From Aestuariibius violaceus (GTDB lineage: Bacteria > Pseudomonadota > Alphaproteobacteria > Rhodobacterales > Rhodobacteraceae): a stretch of 38,994 nucleotides of DNA. Location of the stretch: positions 1-38,994 of the forward strand of contig NZ_JBFONT020000016.1 in assembly GCF_040779325.2 (NCBI RefSeq), given 5' to 3'. Both the position numbers and the translations under genes were made by a program. This document shows positions 1 through 8,354 of the stretch, one piece after another; position 1 is the stretch's first letter; each line of letters opens with the position of its first letter. Below the pieces are notes generated by a model. That model saw only the letters and a program-made list of their open reading frames with translations, did not search any database and was not told the DNA's origin.

Positions 1-135
1 CATCAATCACTGGCTCAGGCAGTACAATCACACCCGGCCGCATCAGGCACTCAACATGCGCCCACCCGTTCCTGAAACCCTATTAGAGAAACCAATGATC
101 AGTGGCCCAGACACACGGGGCTAGACAGCACAACG

Positions 136-1089
136 TTGACGGTGATCAGTCTTGAAGACCCGGCAGCACCCGAGATCCTGCAAACCCTTGAGATCGGCGC
201 TCGACCCCTCTCCGCGAGTGTCAACGCCGGAGGCGATATCCTTGCGGTCAGCTACTCGATCGAAGGCGGCGCCGGCGTAGAGACACCCGTGCAGCTGTTC
301 CGCATCGCTGAGGATGGCAGCCTGAGCGAGCCGGTTTCGCCAACCATCGCGGGGTATGCCCTCGGCGAAGACAATATCATGGATATCGACTGGCACCCGA
401 GCGAAAACGTGATCGTCTGGATCAATCAGTTCGATAATACGATGCAGTTTGCCAGCGTCGGTGATGACCTGAGCGTCACGCCGTTCGGCAACACGGTAGA
501 CATCGACCGCGCGCCCTACCGCGTGCTGTTCACGCCCGATGGCACCCACGCCGTGACCAATGCGCTATATTGGGGCCCAGACATCGCGGGCATCTGGGTC
601 GAAGCACCGCGTGGCCAACTTTTGTCGGTCCGTATGAACGCGGAAGTTGGCGAGGATGGCACAGCACGCCACGCGCTGGTTGACCGGGTAATGACGGGTG
701 TCTCTCCCGAAGGTCTTGCCGTGTCGCCCGATGGCCGCTGGGTGGCCACAACCAATCTCGAACGCAGTTACCTGCCTTACGACGACGACCGCATCACCTG
801 GTATTCGTCGGTGACGCTGGCCGCGCTCGACCAGGAAACCGGCGATCTAACAGAGGTCGGGACGTTCAACTACGACGGCATCCTTCCGGAAGCGGCGGTG
901 TTCGACAACTCCGGCAACTACTTGGCGGTCGCGAATTTTGACCATTTCGATGACCGGATCGAAGGCTCAAGCATCGACTTCTGGCGCATCCAGACTGATC
1001 CGCTCGATCCGGGCAACACGCAGCTGATCAAGACTGAACATTCCGTGCCAGTCGCGCGTGGCGCACATTCGATGGTGATTGCACGCTAG
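136..1089 (+). CDS. Beta-propeller protein, probably missing its 5' end
   Basis: About 317 residues of repeated propeller blades with motifs such as LFTPDGTHAVTN, AVSPDGRWVATTN and FDNSGNYLAVANF, typical of YncE- or lactonase-type beta-propellers that are usually exported. The reading frame is open only from base 76, after a TGA at 73-75. It has no ATG there; TTG at 136 or GTG at 142 are the first possible starts. The protein begins directly inside a blade (TVISLEDPAAP) with no signal peptide, although the family is normally secreted. I read this as the C-terminal part of a longer gene whose 5' end was lost or lies in another frame upstream of the window. A strong terminator follows. The substrate cannot be told. 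Confidence 0.55.
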   Translation: MTVISLEDPAAPEILQTLEIGARPLSASVNAGGDILAVSYSIEGGAGVETPVQLFRIAEDGSLSEPVSPTIAGYALGEDNIMDIDWHPSENVIVWINQFDNTMQFASVGDDLSVTPFGNTVDIDRAPYRVLFTPDGTHAVTNALYWGPDIAGIWVEAPRGQLLSVRMNAEVGEDGTARHALVDRVMTGVSPEGLAVSPDGRWVATTNLERSYLPYDDDRITWYSSVTLAALDQETGDLTEVGTFNYDGILPEAAVFDNSGNYLAVANFDHFDDRIEGSSIDFWRIQTDPLDPGNTQLIKTEHSVPVARGAHSMVIAR

Positions 1090-1099
1090 AAGTCACAGG

Positions 1100-1131
1100 A
1101 CGCGCCCCGCGTTGGGGCGCGTGCCCTTTTT
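1100..1131 (+). terminator. Rho-independent terminator
   Basis: A perfect 9-bp stem (ACGCGCCCC at 1100-1108 with GGGGCGCGT at 1114-1122), a 5-base loop (GCGTT), then GCCC and a run of five T (1127-1131). It lies just after the propeller stop codon and ends where the ribosome-binding site of the next gene begins, so it separates the two transcripts or attenuates read-through. Confidence 0.85.
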
Positions 1132-1145
1132 GAGGAGTTCCATTC

Positions 1146-1625
1146 ATGCAATCCCGACGCCAAACCCTTGCCCTGCTGACCGGCTGCGCAGCGTTCACAT
1201 TGTTCGCGCCGCGTTCAGCACTGGCTCATCACGGGTTCACGGGACGCTATGACGATGCCCGTCCGATCTACGTCGAAGGTATCGTTCGATCCGCCAGCTT
1301 CCGCCGTCCGCACCCCTTGATTGAGATGCAAGTTGATTATGACTTGAGCACCCCAGCCGGACTTCGCCAGGGGCAAGAATTTGCTGACGTCGTTGAAGTG
1401 CGCGAGGAAGACAGGGGCCGGATCATCGACGTCGAATTCCCCCCAGTCGGTTTGTTCTTCGGGCTCGAAGGGCGTATCGCGGCGGGCGACCGCATCGCGA
1501 CAATTGTATTCCGGAACTGCCGCCCGCCGCATCAATTGCGCGGTCAATGGATCAGGTTACCAGACGGCGAAGCCGTCGTACGCCGAGGACGCATGCAAAC
1601 CGAAGAAGCTGGATGTTCGAGCTGA
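1146..1625 (+). CDS. DUF6152-type exported protein (Tat signal)
   Basis: 159 residues. The N-terminus SRRQTLALLTGCAAF is a Tat-like signal (twin arginine, hydrophobic stretch), with probable cleavage after ALA. The mature protein starts with HHGFTGRYD and continues with a PIYVEGIVRSASFRRPHPLIEM segment. This His-His start and the G-x-V-x-x-x-x-x-x-x-PH pattern fit the DUF6152 family of periplasmic proteins of unknown function. The ATG at 1146 has a good ribosome-binding site (GAGGAG at about 1132). The last 13 bases overlap the downstream membrane protein gene, so the two are probably translated together. The biochemical role is unknown. Confidence 0.7.
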   Translation: MQSRRQTLALLTGCAAFTLFAPRSALAHHGFTGRYDDARPIYVEGIVRSASFRRPHPLIEMQVDYDLSTPAGLRQGQEFADVVEVREEDRGRIIDVEFPPVGLFFGLEGRIAAGDRIATIVFRNCRPPHQLRGQWIRLPDGEAVVRRGRMQTEEAGCSS

Positions 1626-2047
1626 CGTCCGTATTGGCGGCCTTGGAGACCTCCGCGCTCGCAGATTGGGTGGGCGGGCCCGCCTATCCTGTGATCTCCG
1701 CGCTGCACATTTTGACCTTCGCGTTCGTCGTCGTCCCAATTCTTATGGCCGACGTTCGCGTTCTGAGGATCGGTGCAGCCGACGAGCAGGTCTCGCGCCT
1801 GTCTCGCACCGCTTTGCTCGCCTTCACGGGTGCGGCGGTCACAGGCCTCTTGTTGCTGTCCGTGCAAGCAACACGTTACGCCGAAAACCCTGCGGTCTAC
1901 TGGAAGTTCGGGCTTCTGGCGTTGGCGGGAGTAAACGCCTCCCTGTTTCACTGGCTTCAGAAGGCCCCACGGATCATCGCGTTTGTCTCGGTCTTTGTCT
2001 GGTGCGGCGTACTCCTGTCCGGCCGATGGGTCGCCTTTGCGGCTTAG
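1613..2047 (+). CDS. DUF6644-type integral membrane protein
   Basis: 144 residues starting at ATG 1613 (MFELTSVLAALETS). A longer reading from 1547 adds an Arg-rich stretch that looks like translated upstream gene, so I reject it. Four hydrophobic helices are visible, at about residues 20-45, 65-90, 100-115 and 120-142. The segment YPVISALHILTFAFVVVPILMADVRVL matches the DUF6644 family pattern. The gene overlaps the DUF6152 gene by 13 bases, and the pairing recurs in proteobacteria by my recollection. A GAAGAAG stretch precedes the start. Function is unknown; a membrane partner for the DUF6152 protein is an inference. Confidence 0.72.
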   Translation: MFELTSVLAALETSALADWVGGPAYPVISALHILTFAFVVVPILMADVRVLRIGAADEQVSRLSRTALLAFTGAAVTGLLLLSVQATRYAENPAVYWKFGLLALAGVNASLFHWLQKAPRIIAFVSVFVWCGVLLSGRWVAFAA

Positions 2048-2292
2048 CCCGGCTCCTGGCCTTATGGCATCAAGGCAATGAGTCTGCGGCTTAAAACCGT
2101 TGACTTTGTGCAAAGTGTCGTCTGATTCCGATGACGGACCTGACCGGACCTTCGCCACACCAAGAGGCGCTGCGGCGCAGCTTCACCGAACCGGCCATTC
2201 GCTGCGACTGCGCAGTCCTCGCGAAGGAGAGCTCACACTGTGCGAATTTGCTGACCTTGGCACTCGATTGGCCAACGTCTGCTTATTGCACC

Positions 2293-3045
2293 TTAGAGTT
2301 TGTTAATCGAATTTCCGCCGTCTGCGATCATCGCGCTCCCCGTCACGAAAGAGGCATGATCGGAAAGCAGGAAGAGTGCCGCCCGCGCAATCTCCGACGG
2401 CTCCGCCATCCGCTTCAGTGCGTGGAAGCCGCAAACAACCTCATGAAAACCAGCATCCTCTCCGGCCATTGGTGTCATGGTGCCTCCTGGCAGGAGCGCG
2501 TTGACACGGATGTTCTCAGCGCCGTGTTCCGCCGCCAAGACCTGGGTCATGCCGATCAGGCCCGCCTTGGCTGCCGCGTAGGCCCCCATGCCTGGTAGGC
2601 CTATGGTGTGCCCGACGAACGAGGACGTGAAGACGATCGAGCCACCGCCGCGTTTGCGCATCGCCGGTATCTGATGCTTTGCCGCATAGAATCCGCTGTT
2701 GAGATTCACCGCCATCACCTTGTGCCAGTTATTTTCATCCATGTCGGGGATTGGACCCATCTCTCCCGTCACACCGGCGTTGTTGAACGTTCCATCAACG
2801 CCACCGAAGCGCGCTTCCGCACGTTGCACGAGTTCTTCCGCGTAGCCGCTCTCTTCAACGTCCCCGGCCACAAAATCCGCTTCGCCACCATCGGCTGAAA
2901 TCTCGTTCGTGATTTTCTCAAGCAATTCTGCGCGACGCGCCCCGAGGACCAGTCTTGCGCCCTCCGTCGCGAAGATTTTCGCGGCCGCAGTCCCGATGCC
3001 GCTGCTTGCACCAGTAATGATGATCCTCTTTCCGTCCAGAAGCAT
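2293..3045 (-). CDS. Short-chain dehydrogenase/reductase (SDR)
   Basis: 250 residues, the usual length of a classical SDR. It has the nucleotide-binding TGASSGIG motif (11-18), NNAG (88-91), the active-site SS near 141-142 and YAAAK (156-160), and ends with the standard VTGSAMIADGG cofactor-site closing segment. It should be an NAD(P)H-dependent cytosolic oxidoreductase; the substrate is not predictable. A basic residue pair (GARRAE) after the second strand favours NADP(H). It is convergent with the DUF6644 gene and stands alone. ATG at 3045 is the first plausible start. Confidence 0.85.
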   Translation of the reverse strand: MLLDGKRIIITGASSGIGTAAAKIFATEGARLVLGARRAELLEKITNEISADGGEADFVAGDVEESGYAEELVQRAEARFGGVDGTFNNAGVTGEMGPIPDMDENNWHKVMAVNLNSGFYAAKHQIPAMRKRGGGSIVFTSSFVGHTIGLPGMGAYAAAKAGLIGMTQVLAAEHGAENIRVNALLPGGTMTPMAGEDAGFHEVVCGFHALKRMAEPSEIARAALFLLSDHASFVTGSAMIADGGNSINKL

Positions 3046-3492
3046 TCCCGTCTCCGCTTGATGGTTTTCGGGAGGTTTCTAATCGGCGCTTGCTGTTCGA
3101 CCGACCCGCTTCTTGCGCAGACACTCTCATTCGAGGGGGGCGAACAGCAGCCATTTGTTTAAAGCGCAGCATCCGTCAAAGAGGGCTCACTGCCGACCTC
3201 GGAGGCGTTGCCGCATCTGACTGAGGAGGGCCACACCGACACTGCGAGGTCGGCCCAAATGTATGTACCGGCTGCTGTTCGCAAATGATTTCTGGCATGT
3301 TCTCGGAAGTCGCTCATATGTATCCGGCCTGTTGATCGACACGCGGGTCGTGGCCTTGTTGGGGTTACGCACGCGCCGTGGTCTCATTAACCGCGAGGTC
3401 TTGGTTGACCGTTTGGGCCGTCAGACTCTGGGGGCGTAATTGTTCCGTTCCATGCTTTCTATCTGTTGCGAACTCCTATGGGTCGATCCGGC
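3046..3492. other. 447-base intergenic region
   Basis: No convincing gene on either strand; open frames are short and look like no known family. The part nearest 3492 must contain the downstream end of the IS110-type element, but IS110 ends lack clear inverted repeats, so I cannot place the border. Confidence 0.4.
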
Positions 3493-4551
3493 CTAGACGC
3501 CGATTGCGACCTCGTCTCTTGGTGCGTCAAACGCCGTTTTGTGTCTCAGAATGCTCCAAGCCATCCGAGCCAATTTGTTTGCCAGGGCGACGGCAAGCTT
3601 GTTGCGGTTCATCCGTTCCGCAGCACGCGTCAGCCAATCGCCAAAGCTGAAGTCCGGCCATCTATTTGTGCGCATCAGGATGACCTTGGCCGCCTGAACA
3701 AACAGCATTCGAAGGTATCGGCTTCCACGCTTTGAGATGCGCCCGAGAACCGTTCGCCCACCTGTGGTGTATTGCCGAGGCACCAGGCCGACCCAAGCTG
3801 CAAAGTCACGTCCTCGGGCAAACGCTTCACCTGTCCCTATGGCCGCGACCATCGCGGTCGAGATCATCGGACCGATTCCGGGGATCGTCATGACGTTGAT
3901 GCAGTTCGCCTCGGTGCGACTGATCTGCTCGATCTCTTTCGAGACAGTGTCGATCCGATCATCCAGCCAAAGCCAATCGCCATAAAGGCCGATCAAGATG
4001 GTGCGCATGCGCGGTGAAATCTCGTCCTTGCGTTCTTCCAGGATCGCCTCAAACGAGTTCTTCAGAGCCCGCAGACCTTTGCGCACTGTGATGCCTTGCT
4101 CGATCAAGAACGCACGGATCTGGTTTATCGTCGCCGTCCGACGCGACACCAGACGCGAGCGAACGCGATGGAGTGCCTGCAGGTCGAGCTGCTCCTGGCT
4201 CTTCTCCGGGACAACCGGCAGATTGGGACGCAACACGGCTTCGGCAATGGCTTCTGCATCGTTGTAGTCGTTCTTCTGTCCCTTGATGAAAGGCTTCACA
4301 TAGATCGCAGGGATGATCCGGGGTTCGAAGCCCATCTTGCGAAGCGTCCGGCTGACAAAGTGGGCACTTAGACACGCCTCCATGCCGACGATGCAACGGG
4401 GCAGTCTCTCGAACGTCGCACTCAAAGCCAGCCGTTTGATCTGCTTGCGCATCACAAGTTGGCCTTCCGGACTGAACGCCACAATGTGAAACGTGTCTTT
4501 GCCGATATCGATGCCGATCGACATCAGCTCATCAAATGCTGTCTTCGCCAT
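3493..4551 (-). CDS. IS110-family transposase (DEDD recombinase)
   Basis: 352 residues with both IS110 domains. The N-terminal RuvC-like DEDD domain shows GIDIGKDTFH, the Glu of GMEAC and the Asp pair of KNDYNDAEAIAEA. The C-terminal Transposase_20 domain shows MTIPGIGPMISTAMVAAIG followed by AAWVGLVPRQYTTGG and the KRGSRYLR segment that carries the catalytic Ser. The enzyme is a bridge-RNA-guided recombinase. The frame is intact and full length, so the element may be active. ATG at 4551 begins MAKTAFDELMSIGIDIG. It is not the same as the second IS110-type element at 38954, which starts MEYYAGLDVSLRS. Confidence 0.92.
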   Translation of the reverse strand: MAKTAFDELMSIGIDIGKDTFHIVAFSPEGQLVMRKQIKRLALSATFERLPRCIVGMEACLSAHFVSRTLRKMGFEPRIIPAIYVKPFIKGQKNDYNDAEAIAEAVLRPNLPVVPEKSQEQLDLQALHRVRSRLVSRRTATINQIRAFLIEQGITVRKGLRALKNSFEAILEERKDEISPRMRTILIGLYGDWLWLDDRIDTVSKEIEQISRTEANCINVMTIPGIGPMISTAMVAAIGTGEAFARGRDFAAWVGLVPRQYTTGGRTVLGRISKRGSRYLRMLFVQAAKVILMRTNRWPDFSFGDWLTRAAERMNRNKLAVALANKLARMAWSILRHKTAFDAPRDEVAIGV

Positions 4552-4724
4552 GCTACTTCTCCATCATGCAGAAATGGGCAAAGCCTAACCTGCTGGGTGA
4601 AGCAGCCGGTACATCCCATTAGCCGCCGTTGGCAGGAGGCGTCTGACGCTGCGATGTGGCCCGTTGAAGGAGACTTTCACTGCGTAGCACTTTTAAAGTA
4701 ATGGTCAGGCTTGGTCACGGCCGT
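4552..4724 (-). ncRNA. Candidate IS110 left end / bridge-RNA region
   Basis: In IS110-group elements the guide (bridge) RNA is encoded in the non-coding end upstream of the transposase. This 173-base stretch, between the transposase start and the sulfotransferase stop, has no gene and contains small hairpin-forming segments such as CTGC-TTCACCCA-GCAG (read on the minus strand). Position is the only strong argument; the RNA boundaries are not resolved. Confidence 0.35.
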
Positions 4725-5567
4725 TCAGTCTTCATCAACGTTCCTATCGGCGAGGATCCGAGTAGCTTGCGACTGCGTCGCCCCGGTCCAGAAGGTAAGC
4801 GCGGATAACCGCTGAAACACGTCCGGAGGGAGGATCGTCTTTCTCGGGCGCAGTTCGACCTTTCGGCGCACGCTGTGGAGCGAGGGGGTGTTCAATGCTT
4901 CGTCAAACCGCTCTTCCTCACACTCCAGGTCGTCGAAGGTATGCGGATAGCTCTTGGTTCCGACAAATGCATAGATGGCTTCCAGGACCTTGTCAGGCGC
5001 AACGCAGAGCGCCTTGTAGTCGATCAGGAGCAGTCTATCCGAATTCGGTCCGAAGAAAGCCTCTTTCACACCGCTGAGCGGGCCGCCGATAAAACCATCT
5101 GACCCAAGGACCATATCCATCCGTGTTGCCAGGCTCGCCCCTGGTTTCACGATATTCGATTGTCGCAAAGCGTTTCGTTTAAGGATCCGCTCGAGAGAGT
5201 CGAACACCCATGCGAGATCCCGCACCGTTACGATGAAGCGTGCTCCGGGGAATAGATAAAGAAGCTCTGCAATCCTGCTGGACCAGTTTCTGTTCGTATC
5301 AAGTATCAAGTCGTAGTCTTGATGGTTTGAATAGTAAGACACAAAAACACCAGTCAGAATGCGCCGCCTAACCTCATCGTCTATGAGTGTGGCAACTTCA
5401 GAATTCTGGCTCATGACGAGCTTTGTCGCAGTCGTTATTGCGCTGACTGGACTTGAGATGCTGGCATGAACTCCCGGGTTCTGACGCAAAATCGCTGACA
5501 GAAGAGTCGATCCCGAACGAGGAAGTCCGGTTATAAAGTGCAGATTGTGAAGCGGCTGCTCAGTCAG
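4725..5567 (-). CDS. PAPS-dependent sulfotransferase family protein
   Basis: The 5'-phosphosulfate loop GLPRSGST near the N-terminus and the FIVTVRDLAWVFDS segment, the usual 3'-phosphate site, identify a cytosolic sulfotransferase that transfers sulfate from PAPS to an unknown acceptor. The first TTG-type start (5489) would remove the essential loop. The frame is open upstream only to a TGA at about 5580, with no ATG, GTG or TTG in between. The best start is CTG at 5567, giving a 280-residue protein beginning TEQPLHNLHFITG, of normal family length. That CTG overlaps the TGA of the preceding gene (CTGA), which suggests translational coupling. Either a rare CTG start is used or the original start was lost by mutation. 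Confidence 0.75.
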   Translation of the reverse strand: MTEQPLHNLHFITGLPRSGSTLLSAILRQNPGVHASISSPVSAITTATKLVMSQNSEVATLIDDEVRRRILTGVFVSYYSNHQDYDLILDTNRNWSSRIAELLYLFPGARFIVTVRDLAWVFDSLERILKRNALRQSNIVKPGASLATRMDMVLGSDGFIGGPLSGVKEAFFGPNSDRLLLIDYKALCVAPDKVLEAIYAFVGTKSYPHTFDDLECEEERFDEALNTPSLHSVRRKVELRPRKTILPPDVFQRLSALTFWTGATQSQATRILADRNVDED

Positions 5568-6082
5568 GAGAGAACAAACTCACCGTCGATCGAAACGAGA
5601 CCATTCATCGGAAGTGAGGCAACGCCTATCGCTGTTGCGGTTGGAGTGTTCTCGGTGCCGAATACCTCCTGCATTACGTTCGCCGATGCCGCCGCAAATA
5701 GGCCTGTTCGGAAGAAGGTCGGACTAGTCTGGACGGCGACACGCAGACAAAGGCAACGCCTTAAATGTAGACCGTCCTCATCCGCAGCTTTGACCGCGAC
5801 TCTCAGAAATAGCCTCGCACACGAGCGCGCAAGGGCAAGCCCCAATCGAAGCGGATGATCCTGATGTAAGTCGTGAAGCAGCGAAACATCTTCGATGTTA
5901 GCATCAGCGTCCATTCTTTTCAGATTGTCATCCGGCGTTGAGCATACCTCAACGGCTGACAGGATGAGACGCCTGCCCTCAAGAACATAAGGGGCCGGGA
6001 TCAGGGTAGAGCTTTCGTCCAACGGTCGAAGTGGAACGACACTTTCTGCAAAATCGTGCATCGGGATGATCACCTTCGTCAC
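5564..6082 (-). CDS. Protein of unknown function between Hint and sulfotransferase genes
   Basis: 172 residues with a GTG start at 6082, directly abutting the TGA of the Hint gene (TGAGTG); its own TGA overlaps the presumed sulfotransferase start. I recognise no domain. It begins MTKVIIPMHDFAESVVPL, then reads as a mixed alpha/beta protein with an Ala/Leu-rich, Cys-containing middle part (residues about 80-115). No signal peptide or membrane helix is obvious. The tight packing says the three genes form one transcript. It might be a maturation partner or modified substrate of its neighbours, but that is a guess. Confidence 0.5.
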   Translation of the reverse strand: MTKVIIPMHDFAESVVPLRPLDESSTLIPAPYVLEGRRLILSAVEVCSTPDDNLKRMDADANIEDVSLLHDLHQDHPLRLGLALARSCARLFLRVAVKAADEDGLHLRRCLCLRVAVQTSPTFFRTGLFAAASANVMQEVFGTENTPTATAIGVASLPMNGLVSIDGEFVLS

Positions 6083-7003
6083 TCAATGGATATGTTCGGG
6101 GTAAAGCACACGAACTTCCCACGGTTTCAGAGATGGTCGGACGGACCTCATCGCCGGTGCCTCGAGATCTTCCAGTTCAGGGAAGAATAGAACAACTTCA
6201 TCTCTTGTCGCGTGTTCCATCGTATCCATGGAAAACTTACCAGGGTAGAAGCTTTCCGACCAAGCGCCGCTCGCACGTATCAATTCATGATCATTGAAGA
6301 GGATATGATAATACTCGACCTCCTCTAGATCATCAGCCACCCGAATTGTTTTATCGTTAACCAAAGCTTTGGCTGGCGCGAGCATCTCGTTCGAGCCATA
6401 ATATAGCTCTGCCAATTCGTTGTTTAGAAGGACTCTGTGCTGCGGGGAAACCAAGAACTCTTCGTGGGTACCAAGAGCATCTTTTGTGAATCTGATTGGG
6501 CGACGTTCAGGAAATTGGGTCAACGTTTCTTGTGTGAGTTTTGTTGATCCAATCCATCGAATTGGTTGATTTCCATTGTCCTTCGTCACTACGAGGTCGC
6601 CTGCCTCGAGATCTTCGACCAAGCGCTCCTGCCCGTCCGCACAAAGAATGGGCGTGCCACGGCCAAAGCAGATTATATTGAACTCAAGGTTGTTCGCAGC
6701 CACCTGCACACTATTCGCAACAACTACCCCATCGGGGTTTGTGATCGTGACAAAGTAAATAGTCTCTTAGGGAGTTTCTGTTCCCTGAGTAAAAAATGGA
6801 GTGGCAGAATAAGTGAACCCCGGAGGTAGTACGAACGTAACGTCCTGAGATTCACCGTCAAAAGCATTGGAGAGAACGTTTAGCGTAAAGAGTGAAGTCG
6901 CTTCGGAGTCAATTCGGACGGTAAGCGTATCGTCCTCGCCGGTGTTGCCGAAACTGTAGGCATAAGAGCCACCGCCAGTCACAGTCAGCGTATAGTCAGC
7001 CAT
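6083..7003 (-). pseudogene. Hint_2-domain protein split by an in-frame TAA
   Basis: The stretch 7003-6770 encodes a beta-rich N-terminal domain (starts MADYTLTVTGGGSYAYSF). The stretch 6766-6083 continues in exactly the same frame with ETIYFVTITNPDG, then the Hint domain beginning at CFGRGTPIL, with SPQHRVLL and YYHILFNDHELI motifs. Only one TAA codon (6769-6767) separates them. The intact paralogue at 8355-9350 has the same order, a beta-rich N-terminus then CFARGTLI. Hint_2 proteins of Rhodobacterales are usually secreted, and some self-process. The simplest reading is a nonsense mutation; stop read-through or use of an internal GTG (6709) are alternatives. Confidence 0.7.
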
Positions 7004-7343
7004 CAAACATACCCCACCATAGGTTGAAAGACTTACCCTAGGTAACACACTTCGGCAACCATAGGGTGATAAAAATTATCCACTGATTCAATGGCTTGGA
7101 AGAGGGTACCGGTTTCCCGCCCTAACGAACGATTCCCTTGAACAATCTAGCCTGCATGCGGCCAGACTCTTCCATAAGAACCCGATGGAGCAGTTCCGAT
7201 TACCTGGAGGTGCTGGGCAGTTGTGGGAGGTCATCAACCATAGTATGACGAATACAGAGTAAATAAACTTTGAGTTGTTGTAGGAGATGGGGAGAAGGAG
7301 AGATAACCAATTCTTTGCTGGCTGAAACGGAGAGGTGCTTCAG
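7004..7343. other. Intergenic region between divergent genes
   Basis: 340 bases separating the broken Hint gene (minus) from the lipoprotein gene (plus). No further gene is seen. It must hold both promoters; I could not pick convincing -35/-10 pairs. Confidence 0.4.
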
Positions 7344-7961
7344 ATGAACTGTACCAGAAGACAGATGCTACTTCGCTCCATCGTGCCATTCATTGCTTTA
7401 TCATCCTGCACCAGGGAATGGTCGGTCGCGTATGATCAGAGCGCGGTTTTGTCCGATGCGCGAGACTGGCGCCTTCAGGATGTCGAAATCGTCGTACCGC
7501 AAACACTGACCGTATCAGAGGCCAACTCCTTCGCACCAGATGCGGATATCGTCTGGCGGGGAGAACCAGAGGGTGATCGACGTGCCCAAGTCCAGCAGAT
7601 ACTAGAGGCAGGCATTCGGTTGGGGGCGTCCGGACTACGAGGCCGGAGGCCGATTATCATGCGGGCGACGCTTGTCGAGTTTCATTCCGTGACGCCTCGT
7701 GCCGTGGCGAATGCGCCCGGTGCAGTCCATAACATCTCGTTCGATCTTCAGGTCGCCGATGCCCGCACTGGCGACACGCTAACCGAGACGGCTAGGATCG
7801 AGGCGGACCTCGCCGCTTTCGTTGGTGATCAGGCGACAGAAGCCGCCCGCCAAGGGCAAACCCAACGTGCTCGGGTTACAAACCACATTGCTGCGGTTAC
7901 TCGCGGATGGCTCGGTCTTGGTCCGGACCCCAGGCGCACCTTCCGTGAATATGGCCGCTAA
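7344..7961 (+). CDS. DUF6778-like lipoprotein
   Basis: 205 residues from ATG 7344; a GTG at 7335 is possible, but a GAGAGG ribosome-binding site sits well for the ATG. The N-terminus MNCTRRQMLLRSIVPFIALSSC is a signal peptide ending in a lipobox-like LSSC, so the protein should be lipid-anchored in the periplasm. The body contains ADIVWRGEPEGDRRAQVQQILEAG and a RATLVEFHSVTPRA segment followed by a beta-rich half, the pattern I associate with DUF6778 lipoproteins of Rhodobacterales. The function of that family is unknown. It is transcribed alone, divergent from the Hint module. Confidence 0.68.
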   Translation: MNCTRRQMLLRSIVPFIALSSCTREWSVAYDQSAVLSDARDWRLQDVEIVVPQTLTVSEANSFAPDADIVWRGEPEGDRRAQVQQILEAGIRLGASGLRGRRPIIMRATLVEFHSVTPRAVANAPGAVHNISFDLQVADARTGDTLTETARIEADLAAFVGDQATEAARQGQTQRARVTNHIAAVTRGWLGLGPDPRRTFREYGR

Positions 7962-8354
7962 TCCGGATAAACAGCCTTCTTGAGCGTCTTTGACATCTAA
8001 GGCGAGTGCGGCAGCTCGGGCTGCCGCTCAAAATCTCCATCTTGTGCCATGGAAGCATCTGATCTGGGATGTATGTTGATACGGACGCGAGGTGACTGCT
8101 AGTGGCAGACCGTCTACCATCGCGTATCGCACACGCGGGCAAGCGGGATTCAATGACCAATTGTCCGGTGGAAATGACTGGTGCGATCCAGATAGACGAA
8201 GGATGGTGGAGCTGACTTGACCGCCAGACATCCAGCTGCGGAGGTCGTATGCCCCCCTTTTTTCAGTTCGTGCAAGCATGTGAGATCCTGTCGCGTTCAA
8301 TCCCTCCCATCGTATCGACACACCAGCTGAAGCTGTGGATACTCGCTGAGCGAT
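7962..8354. other. Intergenic region with a strong hairpin at 8008-8027
   Basis: 393 bases between convergent genes. A perfect 8-bp stem with a TCGG tetraloop (GCGGCAGC at 8008-8015, GCTGCCGC at 8020-8027) lies about 45 bases after the lipoprotein stop. It lacks a T-tract on either strand, so it is a plausible transcript-end stabiliser rather than a proven intrinsic terminator. Nothing else is recognised. Confidence 0.45.

Noticed and set aside
1381..2094. 237-residue plus-strand frame over the DUF6152/DUF6644 genes
   Set aside because: Arg/Ser/Leu-rich shadow in another frame of two genes that have clear families and proper starts.
8008..8027. Perfect hairpin as intrinsic terminator
   Set aside because: No T-tract follows on either strand; kept only as a structural note.
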